From Lithospermum erythrorhizon (lineage: Eukaryota; Streptophyta; Magnoliopsida; Boraginales; Boraginaceae): 64,000 nt of DNA. Every line of letters begins with the position of its first letter. Within the stretch, counting starts at the first letter, position 1. The notes beneath the pieces are model-generated. The model was not told the DNA's origin. It ran no database searches and was given only the letters and a program-made list of their open reading frames with translations. Positions 1 through 14,633 of the stretch are shown piece by piece. The DNA is taken from contig JADFUC010001257.1 in NCBI GenBank assembly GCA_019722365.1, positions 110,154 to 174,153 of the forward strand, read 5' to 3'. Made by a program: the position numbers and the translations under genes.

Positions 1-486
1 AGATTGCTTGGTTTTGATTTCTCTGATTCTAGAGTAGTTCAAAAATTTCTTGTAACTCTTCCAGAAAGATATGATGCAACCATTTCGTCATTGTAAAATA
101 CTAAAGATATGTCCAAAGTTACTTTGGCAGAGTTACAAAATGCTTTGCAGGCTTAAGAACAAAGAAGATTATTGAGAAATGAAGGTTCAATAAAAGGAGC
201 ATTGCAAGCCAAGTTACAAATTAATCAAGGAGAAAATGACAAGAAAAAGAAATGGCAGAAGAAGAATTTCAGCACACGAGATTCATTCATGAAAGGGGAA
301 AAAAGCAAAGAATATCCTCCTTGCAAACATTGTGGCAAAAAGGGTCATCCTCCTTTTAAATGTTGGAGAAGGCCTAATGTAAAGTGTATAAAGTGCAATA
401 AGCAGGGACATCATGAAAAGATTTGCAGGACAGAAATCCAACAAACAGAAAATGCTCAAATAGCAAATGAGCATTTTCATGATTGA
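1..486 (+). pseudogene. Ty1/copia gag remnant with two zinc knuckles
   Basis: Gag (nucleocapsid) part of a copia retrotransposon, cut by the window edge. The first 150 bases read like a UBN2/copia gag core, with stretches such as LVTLPERYDATISS, and carry in-frame stops. An open stretch from 172 encodes a lysine-rich linker and two CCHC knuckles at residues 51-64 (C51, C54, H59, C64) and 72-85 (C72, C75, H80, C85). These bind RNA in the particle. The frame stops at 484-486. Reverse transcriptase follows directly, so protease and integrase are deleted. The family assignment is firm; the element is clearly dead. Confidence 0.8.
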
Positions 487-495
487 AAAAAAATC

Positions 496-1496
496 ATGAT
501 TGAAAAAAATCAGATCTCAAAATTAATCGAACGGCCGCAAAATCAAAAGCTGATTGGGGTTAAATGGGTATTCCGGACTAAAAAGAACCCAGATGGATCA
601 ATCAATAAGTTCAAAGCGAGGCTAGTTGTCAAAGGATATGTTCAAGTTTTTGGTGTAGATTTCTTTGACACATTTGCTCCTGTTGCAAGGCTAGATACCA
701 TTCGAATGCTACTAGCTATTGTAGCTCAAATGAAATGGAAATCTACCAACTAGATGTCAAGTCGGCATTTTTAAATGGCTTCTTGGAGGAAGACATTTAT
801 GTTGAGAAACCTGAAGGCTTTGTTGTGAAAGGACACGAAGATAAGGTGTTTAAAAACAGGCTCAATGAGCGGTACAGTAGAATTGATGAATATTTGCTCA
901 ATTTTGGATTTGTGAAAAGCCTAAGTGAGTCCACTTTTTATATTAAAAGTGATCAAGCTCATTTTATTATTGTCTCCTTATATGTTGATGACCTTTTGGT
1001 AACTGGAAAAAATAGTGAGGTTATTCAACACTTCAAGGAAAATATGATGCAAGTTTTGAGATGACAGACCTTGGAGAAATGTCCTATTTTCTTGGAATTG
1101 AAATCAAACAAAGACAAATGAAGTTTTCATTTGTCAAGAGAAGTATGCAAATGAGCTCTTAAAAAAGTTCAATATGAAAAACTGCAAAATCATGAATACT
1201 CGTATGTGTTAAAAGGAGAAGCTTTGGAAGGATGATGGAAGTGAAAAGGTAGATGTACACACTATAGAAGTTTGATCGGTGTTTAATGTCTCATAACAAC
1301 AAGGTCATACATTTTGTATGTTGTAAGTGTTCTTTCAGGTTCTTCATCAAGTATTCAAAAGGATGGTGAAGTTTGACTCAAGTATTGCAAGACTGAAGAT
1401 CAGCTCGGAGACATATTTACAAAGCCTCTTGCAAAGATCAGATTTTAAGAGTTAAGAGAGAAGTTTGGAATTTGCACCTACTGATGCATGGAGGAG
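496..1496 (+). pseudogene. Ty1/copia reverse transcriptase and RNase H tail, degenerate
   Basis: RVT_2-type copia reverse transcriptase. It starts at [20 protein letters not shown] and runs through the conserved [19 protein letters not shown] region. A frame change near 735 moves it to [20 protein letters not shown]. The catalytic YVDDLL motif is at 981-998. The segment that normally reads LYGLKQAPRAW is missing before YSRIDEY. The reading frame ends at 1064, and downstream only scattered homology remains. The C-terminal RNase H motif DIFTKPLAKIRF is visible near 1410-1447. Most of RNase H is deleted. It lies just upstream of the 3' LTR. Confidence 0.85.
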
Positions 1497-1724
1497 TGTT
1501 GAAAGTGCATCAGTTTTTCACTCCTTATTAGTTTCAGATTTTATCTAGTATTTGATTTCATTTGACCAAGTCTTTAGGAGTTTGTTAGTTTACCGACTAG
1601 GTTAGTTTGTTCCTGATTTTTAGCATTTGTTTAGCTTTCACATTATCTTCGCTATTTAAGCCCTTTATGATGTTATAAAAAGATATTAAAGCTTTAGATT
1701 TTCTTCATGCTTTGCTTTCTTACA
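1497..1724 (+). mobile_element. 3' LTR of the copia element
   Basis: The LTR begins TGTTGAAAGTGCATC directly after a purine-rich tract (gcatggaggag), as expected for a copia polypurine tract. It ends near ...TTTCTTACA, about 228 bp. The right end is estimated from the CA dinucleotide and the loss of LTR-like sequence. The 5' LTR lies outside the window. Confidence 0.65.
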
Positions 1725-2560
1725 TAAACTATTAGTTAAATTACAAAAATCTATAACCAATTAGTTCTAGTACCAAACTTCATAAACTTAATAAAATTAG
1801 TAAAATATACATAAGTTGCACGTAATTATTTTTGCTTCAAATATTTAGCGAGATAATAAATAAGTGAGTAATAATTTGCTAGGGTATAAGTATTCTTTTT
1901 GATTTATATTATAATTTATTTTGTTCTCAGACTCTCAATCCACCATTTTCTAATATAGATTTTAAAAAATTAAAGTTTATTAAAGAATACCTTATGTTAT
2001 TTGTTATTGTTAGAAAACTGACTTCTCGATTGATTAGCGGTATAAATTATTCATAATTATACTATTGAATTTTATTTATGTATTCATTTTACAAATTTAA
2101 TTGATGATTGTCTCAAATGTTTACCTGGCCCGGATAATATCGAAACACTTATTATGAAATGCTGATTTTAGCGAAAAATATGCAGAATTAGATGTCGCTG
2201 TTGAATGTGAAATATTCAAATGAATTGCAACAAAATCAAGGGAATAAGGATGATATACTTAACTTTTATAAGAGGCATATCTCGTGCGATAAATTTTTAA
2301 TAAAAGTTAAACCTCGATAATGTATAAGTGATTAATATTAATTGATATGGAAACTTTAAAACTTTAACATAAATATAACTTGCTAATATAAAGGTCACTA
2401 AGCTATTCAAATGGAAAATTTGAAGGGACCGGTTATATCAGTGTTCATCAGTAAGTGGAATATATATACCTATAATATACATATATTCATGCATGTATTT
2501 TTAAGACTACTAATATAACTATTATTATGACAATATGCTATTATTTAGTTTACTAATCAA
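1725..2560. other. AT-rich intergenic sequence, no gene seen
   Basis: No open frame with recognisable domains and no tandem repeats. AT-rich sequence between the copia LTR and the first MITE. Confidence 0.6.
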
Positions 2561-2777
2561 TACTCTCTCTGTTTCAAAATAGATGATTGTTTAGATATAA
2601 TGTGCTTTATTAAGGGATAGTGAAAAACTACATTGGGATTATAAAAAGCTACATTGGAAATGTAAAAAGCTACATTGGCATCGTAAAAATGTATATTAAA
2701 AATGCAAACTATCAATTATTGTGAAAAGGTAAATTTTTCTAGATAGTCGTAACCTGTTTTGAGAGGGCGGAGGAGTA
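2561..2777. mobile_element. Stowaway-type MITE
   Basis: About 217 bp with imperfect terminal inverted repeats: TACTCTCTCTGTTTCAAAAT on the left against the complement of GAGAGGGCGGAGGAGTA on the right. It is flanked by TA, the Tc1/mariner target. It has no coding capacity. Short internal repeats (aaaaactacattggg and relatives) occur three times. This is the typical structure of non-autonomous Stowaway elements. Confidence 0.75.
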
Positions 2778-2947
2778 AAATAGTGAAGATTGATTTTTTT
2801 TAATTTCCTTTCATATATTGAATTCAACTCTATTTAGTGTGTCTCTATAGTTTATAGTTAAAGATATTTTTATTTAACTATAAAAACTAACATGTTATAT
2901 ATATATAAGTATAAAAAAAATATTAAATTTCTAAAATAAAATATCAA

Positions 2948-3204
2948 ATCTCGCTCCATCATACTAAATGATTTTCATGATTGATTTAAGTGCTCAAAAT
3001 TGACAAACTTTTACCCACTTCATCGATAAAGCTATAATTTTGATTTGAATAAATTTAATGTCAATATTAAAAGTACATTAAAAATATTATAATTTGATAA
3101 TTTACACCAAATATTATACAACAAAAATAAATATATTTGTTAACATTTTAATATGTCAAACATCAAATTTAAACCTTGACAATCTATTAGGGATGGAGAG
3201 AGTA
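2948..3204. mobile_element. Degenerate Stowaway-type MITE
   Basis: The right end ggatggagagagta is a classic Stowaway terminus. The left end near 2948 (tctcgctccatcatactaaa) is a weaker match to its inverted partner. It is AT-rich and non-coding inside. The left boundary is approximate. Confidence 0.45.
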
Positions 3205-4165
3205 TTAGATATGTATCTTGTTTTAATTTCAATTGTTGAATTATATAGTTAAATGTAAAATATCACATAATAATTTAGATATATATGCTTTAATAGTAAT
3301 TTTCTAGATTGAAAAAAGAAAGTATTTTTTAATTCATAGTGAATAATTATCATACAAAAAAAAAATTTAATATAAGTAGGCTAATAGAGACTTATTTTGA
3401 AACAACAACCAATGATAGAATGACAATTAATATATAGAGACTTGCCGAGAGAGCTCAGAACAAATGTTTGACTTGTTACAATTTTGACTTTGGGATTCTA
3501 TATAATATTGTCTGTTGAAGTTGTCACGATGAAAAGCGAACAATAGACTCTAGGATGCTTTATTAGTATATAAATATATTATATTTTATATTTTTAGAAT
3601 TTGGATGTTATGAGACTATATTTTTGTCTATTTTTAGAAAGAAAGAAATTAGTATCTTTTCATAATATATATATTAATTTTATTATTAGTGTCCTTTTTC
3701 ATACATGAGTGACAATTTAGTAATTAATAGTGTAAAAAGGAAAGAAACACAACTCACACTTTTATAAGTAGGATGATATAATTGGAGATAATGAAATATA
3801 CTAACGTTATTTAGCATCTTTGTAAATCCGTGAGGTCGGGGTTAGTATTTCATTGGCAGAAAGGGATTGAAATTAGTAACTATAAAAAAAATATAACTCA
3901 TAATGGGATATATATAGAGTTATAGATAAATTTAGTCAAGTTTCATCAATTTTTAGATTTACAATACAATCTATTATAAATTTATCATATCACATGTGTG
4001 TTATGTGTGTAAATTTTCATATTAATACATTGAAGATTGATATTGATATATTGCCATTTTAACTGATTTTTGTTAATTCATGTACAAATTAATTGAAAAG
4101 AGTTGTTTGATATATATATCAATTAAACTCAATTGAAGAATAATAGAGCGTCAATCATAAATAAT
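3205..4165. other. AT-rich intergenic sequence, no gene seen
   Basis: Very AT-rich DNA with long A and T runs and no convincing open frame or domain. It ends where LINE homology begins. Confidence 0.6.
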
Positions 4166-5560
4166 TTTGTCTCCATCCTTGTGCTTATTGTCGTGACTCT
4201 GGTCAAATGATTAATTACAATAAATCTCAGATTTATTTCAGCTCTGACACTCCTATTCATATTAAAAATCATAATTTTTCTGTCCTTAACATCAAAGAAT
4301 CTCCTACACTAGGTGATTTTGGTATCTCTACAGATATATCTGAAATAAAAATAAATTTCCTTGATATTATTGACAAAGTTAAACGGAGAATATTATCCTG
4401 GAAAAGCAAATTTCTTAACTTCTCTGGGCATGCTACTCTTATTAAATCGGTTCTTCAATCTATTCTAGTTTATCCTTTGAGAATTTATAAATTCCCTCTT
4501 TCGTATCTTCATGACATTGATAGAATTTGCTAATTTTCTTTGGGGAGGTTCGCATCCAAATAACATCCATTGGATTAATTGAAATTTCTTACATATTAAT
4601 ATGAAAGATGGAGGTGTTGGCTGTAAACGTCTTCATCATTTTAATCTTGCCCTGCTTGCGAAAAATGGTTGTAGGCTCTTTACCTTCCCAAATCTCCCTA
4701 CTAATAAAACACTAAAACCTAAATATTATCCTAATACATCTCCCTTAAATGCACCTCCAAAAAATAATTCTTCTTGGGTCTGGAAAAGTATTCATGTTGG
4801 ACTCTTAGCCTTCAGTTGCAATATGGTTTGGAAAGTCAATTCTGACAATTGTATTAGTATTTGGGATGATATCACGGCTTCTTACTATTAATTAAAAACT
4901 TTATTTTAACGATACATCGCCCCCGTATCCTACGCGGTGTCTGACTCTACTAACAATTTGTCATGGAACATGGCCTTGTTAAATATATTTTTTCCTCCCT
5001 TTGTCGTTAATTCATATAATCAAAATTAGACTCTCAGCTGTTGATGATGTCAAAGTTTGGTATAAACCCACAATTGAAACAAAAGATATTTACCACAAAC
5101 TAACCCGCGACTAGTGTCAAACTAATGAGCTTTAGTGATCTTTGTTTGTGGGGCATTTTTAAAAATTAAAGAAGGCTTATATATTAGGTTTTATAAAGAA
5201 AAAGACTACGGAAATACCTACACCTCGAGAAAATCAAAAGCCTTTTTATGAAAAAGTCCTACTAAATAGGATATCGACTAAGGACAATTTAGAACACAAA
5301 ACTAAAATAGACTTCGACACAAATTGTTCATACATTGCTTCATTTTAAAGAAGTATAGATCTCATTCTTTGAATGTACATATAAACAATCTTTGGTCTGG
5401 CATTATCGATAGTCATATTGCCTATCCAAAAACCTCTATCTGTGATTTTCTAGTCTTTTGGATTTTGAAACCATGGGAAAATAGTTTATATATTAGAAAG
5501 AACATTATTATCATTGGAAGCTTGATTTGGAGTAATTTGGCTCCATAGAAGGATATTACT
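4166..5560 (+). pseudogene. LINE reverse transcriptase C-terminal region and zf-RVT remnant
   Basis: Remnant of a plant non-LTR retrotransposon ORF2. The open part at 4207-4533 carries MINYNKSQIYFSS, then VKRRILSWKSKFLNFSGHAT and LIKSVLQSILVYP, the RT thumb signature of plant LINEs. Downstream, in shifted frames, are FLWGGSHPNNIHWINW and GGVGCKRLHHFNLALLAKNG, then a zf-RVT-like stretch (WKSIHVGLL, WKVNSDNCISIWDD). Weaker traces at 5324-5548 (FIHCFILKKYRS, IWSN) fit the zf-RVT/RNase H end. The RT palm with YADD is absent, so the copy is 5'-truncated, as is usual for LINEs. It has several stops and frameshifts. Possible continuation to about 5998 is not recognised. Confidence 0.8.
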
Positions 5561-6012
5561 TTGTCGGTGTTTGTTTGATGTTAGCAAGATTGATCATTTA
5601 AAAAATGCTTTCTTACGTGGGGGCTGGATAGAGTCTTGATCATTAAAAAAAATCCGTTAAGTCTGTCCGGACTTGTAAAATCTATCCCAAGAATTGCTTT
5701 CAAAGTATATTCAACCATATTCCTTTAATGCCTGTCATCTCCTCTTTAAATCACCACCACAACTTGAAACTTTTCGAGTAGTAATCCAATTTACCTCCGT
5801 ATTGAAACTTTTGCACAACCATCCAAACCATTTAGATGGATGCGTCTCAATTAATTCTGTTTATGGAAATAATACATTTATTGGATCAGAAATCCTGAAG
5901 GATATTTGGGAACATCTTGATAGGGATTCACATTCGAATTGTAGAAGAGATTTTGGAAATTTTGCTAAGTCATTGCGAAGCTTTTTCTTGGAAATATGAG
6001 ATATTTAAATAG
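5561..6012 (+). other. Unassigned sequence between LINE and LTR
   Basis: Contains an open stretch at 5694-5999 (101 codons) with no recognised domain. It might be the decayed LINE 3' end, or internal sequence of the copia element whose LTR follows. Just before the LTR, ttggaaatatgagat resembles the purine tract seen beside other LTRs of this family in the window. Confidence 0.35.
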
Positions 6013-6560
6013 TGTTGGATTGAATATTCGATTGGCCACAAGCGATTAACTCATTTAAGTTTAAGTTCGTATATACGTTCGATTATGTAGTTCGAGATTG
6101 ACATTGGGGGTTATGATGGCTTGCAAGGTCGCTCATAATCAATGTACTAATACGATATACTTTCGGTTAACATTATTTAGTACATGCCATTTGTCAATCG
6201 AGCCTAAGAGTTCACACACTTACAACGAAAGCGAGTCATAATTTATTTATAACTTTCGTTATTTAAAATGGAACTATGTAAAGCTGTGGGGCAAAAGTAC
6301 AATTGTTGGAAAATTGCCTTATTAGAGCCAAAATTGGGAAGAAGAAGGTTCTAGAATTTTCTTTTTGTAGAATCATTATTTGAATATTCTACTTAGCTTT
6401 TTATGTGCCTTTATTTTAGGGATAAGAAGTGAGAAGAATTCTAGAACCTTCCCATCCCTTTTGTTCGACTAAAATGAAGGAGGTGGGTTTTTGTTAGAAA
6501 ACACTTCACAAAGTCTAAAAATGGGGATTTGAACCACATAAATAGGCATCTTCTTTCATG
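6013..6560 (+). mobile_element. Copia-family LTR, 3'-truncated, forward strand
   Basis: Begins TGTTGGATTGAATATTCG after the purine tract. It shares a long series of blocks with the reverse complement of 14080-14633: actcatttaagtttaagtt, ggttatgatggct, ttgtcaatcgagcctaagag, ttaaaatggaact, ggttctagaa, and a TATA-like cacataaatagg. Homology stops shortly after the TATA-like block, so the U5 side is missing. Confidence 0.65.
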
Positions 6561-7077
6561 AACTTGATGGCGACAAGAATAACAATATCTTTTGGCACCC
6601 TACGGATATTGGATATTTTGATAATTTAAATGTTTGTCATCAAAGCTTTTCATGTAATCATTTACATTATCATAGTTTATTTCATATCTTTCAAGATGGC
6701 CATAATGGCCGTGTAAACCCAAGGGCAGACTACTCTTTTTCATAATTGTTCATGCACGTCATCTATATATATAAAAAAAAAATAGAATCGATGTCTTTTT
6801 TCATCAACATTGAATTACTATAATTTTTTTCGATATATAGAGGTACAATGAAGTTTGATTTGATTGCTTACAACAATTTGAAAGTATGTTTTATCCATGT
6901 TTATTTTTAAATCAATTGTGAAATACTCACTTTACTCCTTTTTATTTTATCCTATGCACCCTTTATACTAATTGTTAGATCATAAAGTCAATTAAATCCA
7001 ATGATCATAATCTATTTTTGGATTTTACCCATTCAAATAACAATTGAATAGTTATGAGATCTATTTCTCAAGAACAT
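6561..7077. other. Intergenic, no recognised gene
   Basis: A short open frame of about 60 codons near 6567-6743 has no recognised domain. The rest is AT-rich without repeats. Confidence 0.5.
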
Positions 7078-7696
7078 TGCGGGATTGTAAAAACAATACT
7101 CAATTAAAAGGGATTCGAATATATACCATTCTTTTAGAATCTTTTGTGCAGCGGAATATGATGAGATTTTAGCAATTCAATAAGGGCTTCTAAGAATTAG
7201 TCCATACCAATGGTTGCTTGAACTCCTCCATGCATTTTACTAGAACGTTTTGTAGTGACATGAAACAATTTTGAGAAGAAATTTTCACTTCAAGGTGGGC
7301 GGGGTGGAGTGTTGAGAGAGTTTTTGAGATAGTCTTTTAACTTCTTAAACTTTAAGATGATAATTGTGATCAATTCCACTTTAATTATCTAGATAACTAG
7401 TTTATAGATAATCAAGAGGAGAGTTTTAAGCAAACAAAACTCCACCATCTCAACCTCTTTTCACATGGTTATAGGGGTGAAATCCTCCATTGGATTTTCG
7501 CCCATATTATACTTCAAATCTTGGAAGTTTTAATAATTAAATTATTAGTTTAGTTTGTTGTACACTTTAAAAGAATATTATATTAATATATAGAATGTTC
7601 CATCATAAACCTTAGTGTTAATTCGGGTAACTTCTAATATATTAATTGTATTAACTTTAAAAAGTAAATCGGTTGTACAATTAAATTGTTCCAACA
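7078..7696 (-). mobile_element. Copia-family solo LTR, reverse strand
   Basis: On the reverse strand it begins TGTTGGAACAATTTAATTG (right end 7696). It shares blocks with the LTR at 19849-20751, including ctcctccatgcattttacta followed by gaacg, the ccaccatctcaacc segment and gaaatc...tttcgccc. No PBS-like or purine-tract-like sequence flanks either side, so it is best read as a solo LTR. The left boundary is approximate. Confidence 0.6.
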
Positions 7697-7960
7697 CTAA
7701 TCATGGTGCTTACAAAATTTTGCAAACATCCAACTCCTGACTCAATACAACGTTAGAAAATGATTAGACTCAATACAGAATACACATCTCTATTATTTAT
7801 TCAGTTTCGAAATTTTTATTCGATTTCGATCGGTTCGGATTTTGTGCTGACTTACCAAAAATAGTAATTTGATCGCTAGGAAAATGTTAGAAAATGATTA
7901 GAGTGAATTAGGCCATCTAAATCTATTGTCTCCACGCATTTCTCAATTCTTAAAATTTTA
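7697..7960. other. Upstream intergenic DNA of the helicase locus
   Basis: AT-rich, no repeat or gene recognised. It contains two copies of gaaaatgattaga (near 7757 and 7892) with similar flanks, a small direct duplication. Confidence 0.4.
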
Positions 7961-8085
7961 CACATCTCTATTATTTCGGTTCCTTGTCTGATTTCTCCTA
8001 TATTTCCTCTTCTACATCACCAATATTTTCTAGGGTTTTCTTTATTTCGTCTCCCTTTTTCACCCCCTTTTCCATTTCAGGTTCA
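7960..8085 (+). promoter_or_regulatory. Probable transcribed leader with telo-box, helicase locus
   Basis: A C/T-rich stretch containing tagggttttc at 8031-8040, a telo-box of the kind common at the 5' end of plant translation and RNA-metabolism genes. It is followed by ...ccatttcag/gttcatc, which could be an intron boundary. The ATG lies 1.2 kb downstream, so a 5'-UTR intron would be needed. This is inferred from composition and position only. Confidence 0.4.
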
Positions 8086-8102
8086 TCTTCTCCCTCTCAT
8101 AT

Positions 8103-8108
<6 letters not shown>

Positions 8109-8146
<38 letters not shown>

Positions 8147-8153
8147 GCATTTA
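8109..8153. repeat. (TA)n microsatellite
   Basis: An uninterrupted TA run of about 22 units just downstream of the probable leader. Confidence 0.95.
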
Positions 8154-8164
8154 ATATTGTATCT

Positions 8165-8745
8165 TTATATTTTTTTATGCTTTTTATATAGGTAATTATG
8201 TGTTTTTTGAAAATGTTGAACTTTTTAATAGAATTATTTTGGTGTAGTTTATTTAGCTTATACTATGTTGGGTATTTATTTTTATGCTTTTTATATAGGT
8301 AATTATGTGTTTTTTGAAATTGGGTTATTTTTTTTTTAATGTGATTATCTTGGTGTAGTTTATTTAGCATATTCTGTGTTGGGTATTTATTTTTATGCAA
8401 TTTATATAGGTAATTGTGTGTTATTTTGATATTGGGTTCTTGAAAGTTTTGAACTTTTTTGATGGAAGTATCATGTTGTAGTTATTCTATGTTGGGTTAT
8501 TATTTTTATGCGTTTTAAACAAGTGATTGTGTGTTTTCTGAAAGTGGGTACTTGAAAGTTTTGGACTTTTTGATGGAATTATCATGTTGTAATTTATTTA
8601 GCTTATTCTATGTTGGGTTTTTATTTTTATGCATTTTATATAGGTAATTGAGTGTTTTTATGAAATTGGGTACTTGAAAGTTTTGAACTTTTTAATCTGA
8701 TTATAATGGTGTTGTGTATTAAGCATATGATATGTTGGGTATGTT
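8165..8745 (+). repeat. Five-unit degenerate minisatellite in the helicase 5' region
   Basis: A unit of 107-121 bp is repeated five times. Each unit starts ttttatgc-ttttatataggta, then attatgtgttttttgaaa, tttgaactttttaatngaat, and ends gttgggtatt. The atgc anchors fall at 8177, 8284, 8395, 8508 and 8629. Spacing grows with each copy and the fourth copy is the most diverged. It lies between the probable leader and the ATG, likely inside a 5'-UTR intron. Confidence 0.8.
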
Positions 8746-9250
8746 TGGGTTTGAGTTTTTGTGTACCGATGTGTTCGAGTTTGGGTTTGTATTAGTCTAA
8801 AGATTGGATTTTTATTAGCATTGATCTGATTATGCACAGAATTGTCTTATTTGTTGTTTTGTGCATTGAAGGTGAGAAATGTTTTGTTTTTACTTGATTC
8901 TGATTGTTTAATGTTGGATGCTTTTATTTTTTAATGGTTGATGCTATTATTTAAAAAAGTTATCAGAAAGTAATTTTATTGAGGATGGACAATCTGACCT
9001 TAATTTTATAGGATACTATGTTTATCTTTAAATATTGAAAAAACTAATTTTGATTTGAGTTTGTCAAATATGTTATCAGAATTTTTGGCGACGAGCTTAG
9101 GAGTTTTGCAAGTGAAAGTCACAATAATTTCTTTATTTGAGGGTAGACATTTATTTGGAGTTAAGGATATTATTGAGACAAACTTGTGAGATTTCAAGCA
9201 TAAGCCTCAGTTATTCTTAGAAAAGGGTTTAAGGAAATTGGTGAAGCATA

Positions 9251-12315
<3,065 letters not shown>

Positions 12316-12720
12316 GTTTTTGACATGGAATCCTCAAATCTGTTTTTCAACAGTAAATATTTTGACCCATGAAGGCCATCAAACCAGTTGCTTCCTAACT
12401 GCAAACGTTTCATTTGAGTTCAACATTTTTGGAAGACGCCTTAGATTTGTATCTTATCTTCACATGAGAAACAGAAAACTACATACATGGTTGTAGTTTT
12501 GGTCGGAGATTTCCTAAACAAATATGTTCAACATTTCATGCAGTATTTTTCTCATCACTCTCTGGACTTCAATGATTCTCAAGATTGTGATGGTCAGATG
12601 GTGCTCGTATTGTCGTCTTGTAATGCCTTCAAAAGGTGGTTGATTATTTGTCGAAAACAAAATGTGTCTCCATTAAACAAGAGAATCATCAATTTGGGCA
12701 TAAATTGTTGTATTGAATAA
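12316..12720 (+). other. Probable 3' UTR of the helicase locus
   Basis: Follows the TAG at 12313-12315. It has no coding homology. A/T-rich signals such as attgaataattgaaatg near 12710 could serve polyadenylation. Open frames here look accidental. Confidence 0.4.
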
Positions 12721-13233
12721 TTGAAATGTTTCAAAAAATTTAAAACATGGATATTTCATACATAGGCAAAATCGAAAACTTCATCCATTGTTAATTGAGT
12801 TGATTGTACGGCTACTAGGTTGAGTATCTGCTACAAGGTAGAATAAAAGATGGCAGATTAACATGATAATTATATGCAATCATACTTCCGGATCCATCAT
12901 AGTTACAGTTGCCTACTTATACATATAGCTTTCTTTTCATTAGCATTATGAAATCGAACGACTGAAATAACTATTATTTACTCACATCACAATAAAAAAA
13001 TACTTGGAATGGCGTCGACCTGCCTGCTTATTGAGCTTGTTGCTTTTCTTGTTTTTTTATCTGCTGTATCATGTTAGTCTCTTACTCTCATGATCTTCTT
13101 CATGTTGACAGTTGAAGGTGTATGTAACTTGAGAAAAATAGGTTTATTAATATATCGAATAATTTAATGGATATCATTTTGATCATAGTGGGGTTATTGA
13201 ACACAAACTATTATTACATTTTTGATGCACAAC
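12721..13233. other. Intergenic, nothing recognised
   Basis: No domain-bearing frame, tandem repeat or structured RNA recognised. Confidence 0.5.
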
Positions 13234-13679
13234 TAAGTTACATTATACCTTTGAAACTTCTACTTGTGTACCCCCATCTTTGAAAACTAAAAGCGAATAG
13301 GAACCTTTTAGAAATTTTTGTAATGTTGCATCATGCCTTCTTGAAGTTAACTAACTTCTCTATGAAAATTTAAGCAAAAGTGCATTAGGTTTTTTTCTTA
13401 ATAATGTGCAAGTACATACATCAAGATTGTGGACTAATGTTAATACCTTGTGAAAGGAACATTTGTTAATAGATTTTGGATTAAAAGGGTGTTGAGTGAG
13501 ACAATTTTGATAAAATAAGCGACTATTTGTAATTTTTTTGGGAGGGTAATAATGTCCTTTTTAGCTTAGTTAGATTTTCTTTCGAACATCAAATTGTTAA
13601 CAATAACAAGGATTATGTGCAACATTACAAATGTTAAAAGAGGTCTTATGAAACTCTAGTATACCAATAACGGGTGTTA
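13234..13679. mobile_element. Possible TIR element next to the copia LTR
   Basis: The two ends are imperfect inverted copies. The left has ggaaccttttagaaattttt then gtaatgttgca. The right, read in reverse complement, has aagacctcttttaacattt then gtaatgttgca. Outer blocks (gttacattatacctttgaaac against gtaac...ggtatac...gtttcat) extend the pairing loosely. No target duplication was recognised and no coding frame is seen. Confidence 0.35.
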
Positions 13680-13683
13680 CATC

Positions 13684-14633
13684 TGTTGGGAGTTTCCTTA
13701 ACTTCCTATAACACATTCTAATAATATCATTTAATATACCCCCCGATCACTATCAATTATATGTTAATAATTAAAGAGATAAAAGAAAATATAATCAAGC
13801 CCGGAATTTATCGTAATAATAGCAAAGAGAATAATACGACATTTAGAAACCCCACGAAAGACTACAAAAATGTAACGCTTCTAAGATTGAAATTACACCC
13901 AACGAATAATGCTCCCTCCTCCGCGAGTTTTACTTAGAACTCCTTTAAATATTAAACTCCAGACGCAGGGTTGAGCGTAAAAAAATCGACGGATTTTCTC
14001 CATCTTACTACCGACTGTTAAGAGGAGCGAGAGAGAACTTGCCTTTCACTATATATCAAAGGAGAAGAATTAAAAAGTGAATGAAACCATTTTTCTTTCT
14101 CCAAAAGTGGCATTTATATGGTGATCAAAATCCCTACTTTTGCGCCTCAAACATGCTGGCCAAAAACTTCCACCTCCTCTCTTCGTTAGTCGAACTGGGC
14201 AAGGTTCTAGAACCTTCCACCTCTTATCCCTAAAATCAAGGCATCTCATGTGGAGAAGAGAACATTCTGGAACCCCTATCCCTTAGCCTATTTTAGTCGA
14301 ACATGGGGTGTTTTCCAACTATTGAAATTTCGCCCCAATGTTCTTATACAGTTCTATTTTAAACCCCGAAGTTATAATTAAATTATGACTTGATTTTGTC
14401 AGATGTGTGATTCTCTTAGGCTCGATTGACAAAGCCATATACAAATAAGTGTTAACCGAATATTTGATAATATATTGATTCCGAAGTACCCTAGTAAGCC
14501 ATCATAACCTTAGCGGCCACATCAGTATCCTAATACGAACATTGTCATACAATCTGTAACATATATACGAACTTAAACTTAAATGAGTAAATCGGCTCAG
14601 ATAACCGAATTGTTCAACTAGCATTATTTCAAC
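13684..14633 (-). mobile_element. 3' LTR of the reverse-strand copia element
   Basis: On the reverse strand it starts TGTTGAAATAATGCTAG beside a purine-rich tract (ggaaatatgaga). It contains a TATA-like accatataaatgcc block followed by a pyrimidine-rich leader-like stretch. The far end near 13684 (tgttgggagtttcc in plus orientation) lines up with the end of the other LTR (tgctggtgttcttgg). Boundaries are good to a few bases on the right and about 20 on the left. Confidence 0.6.
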
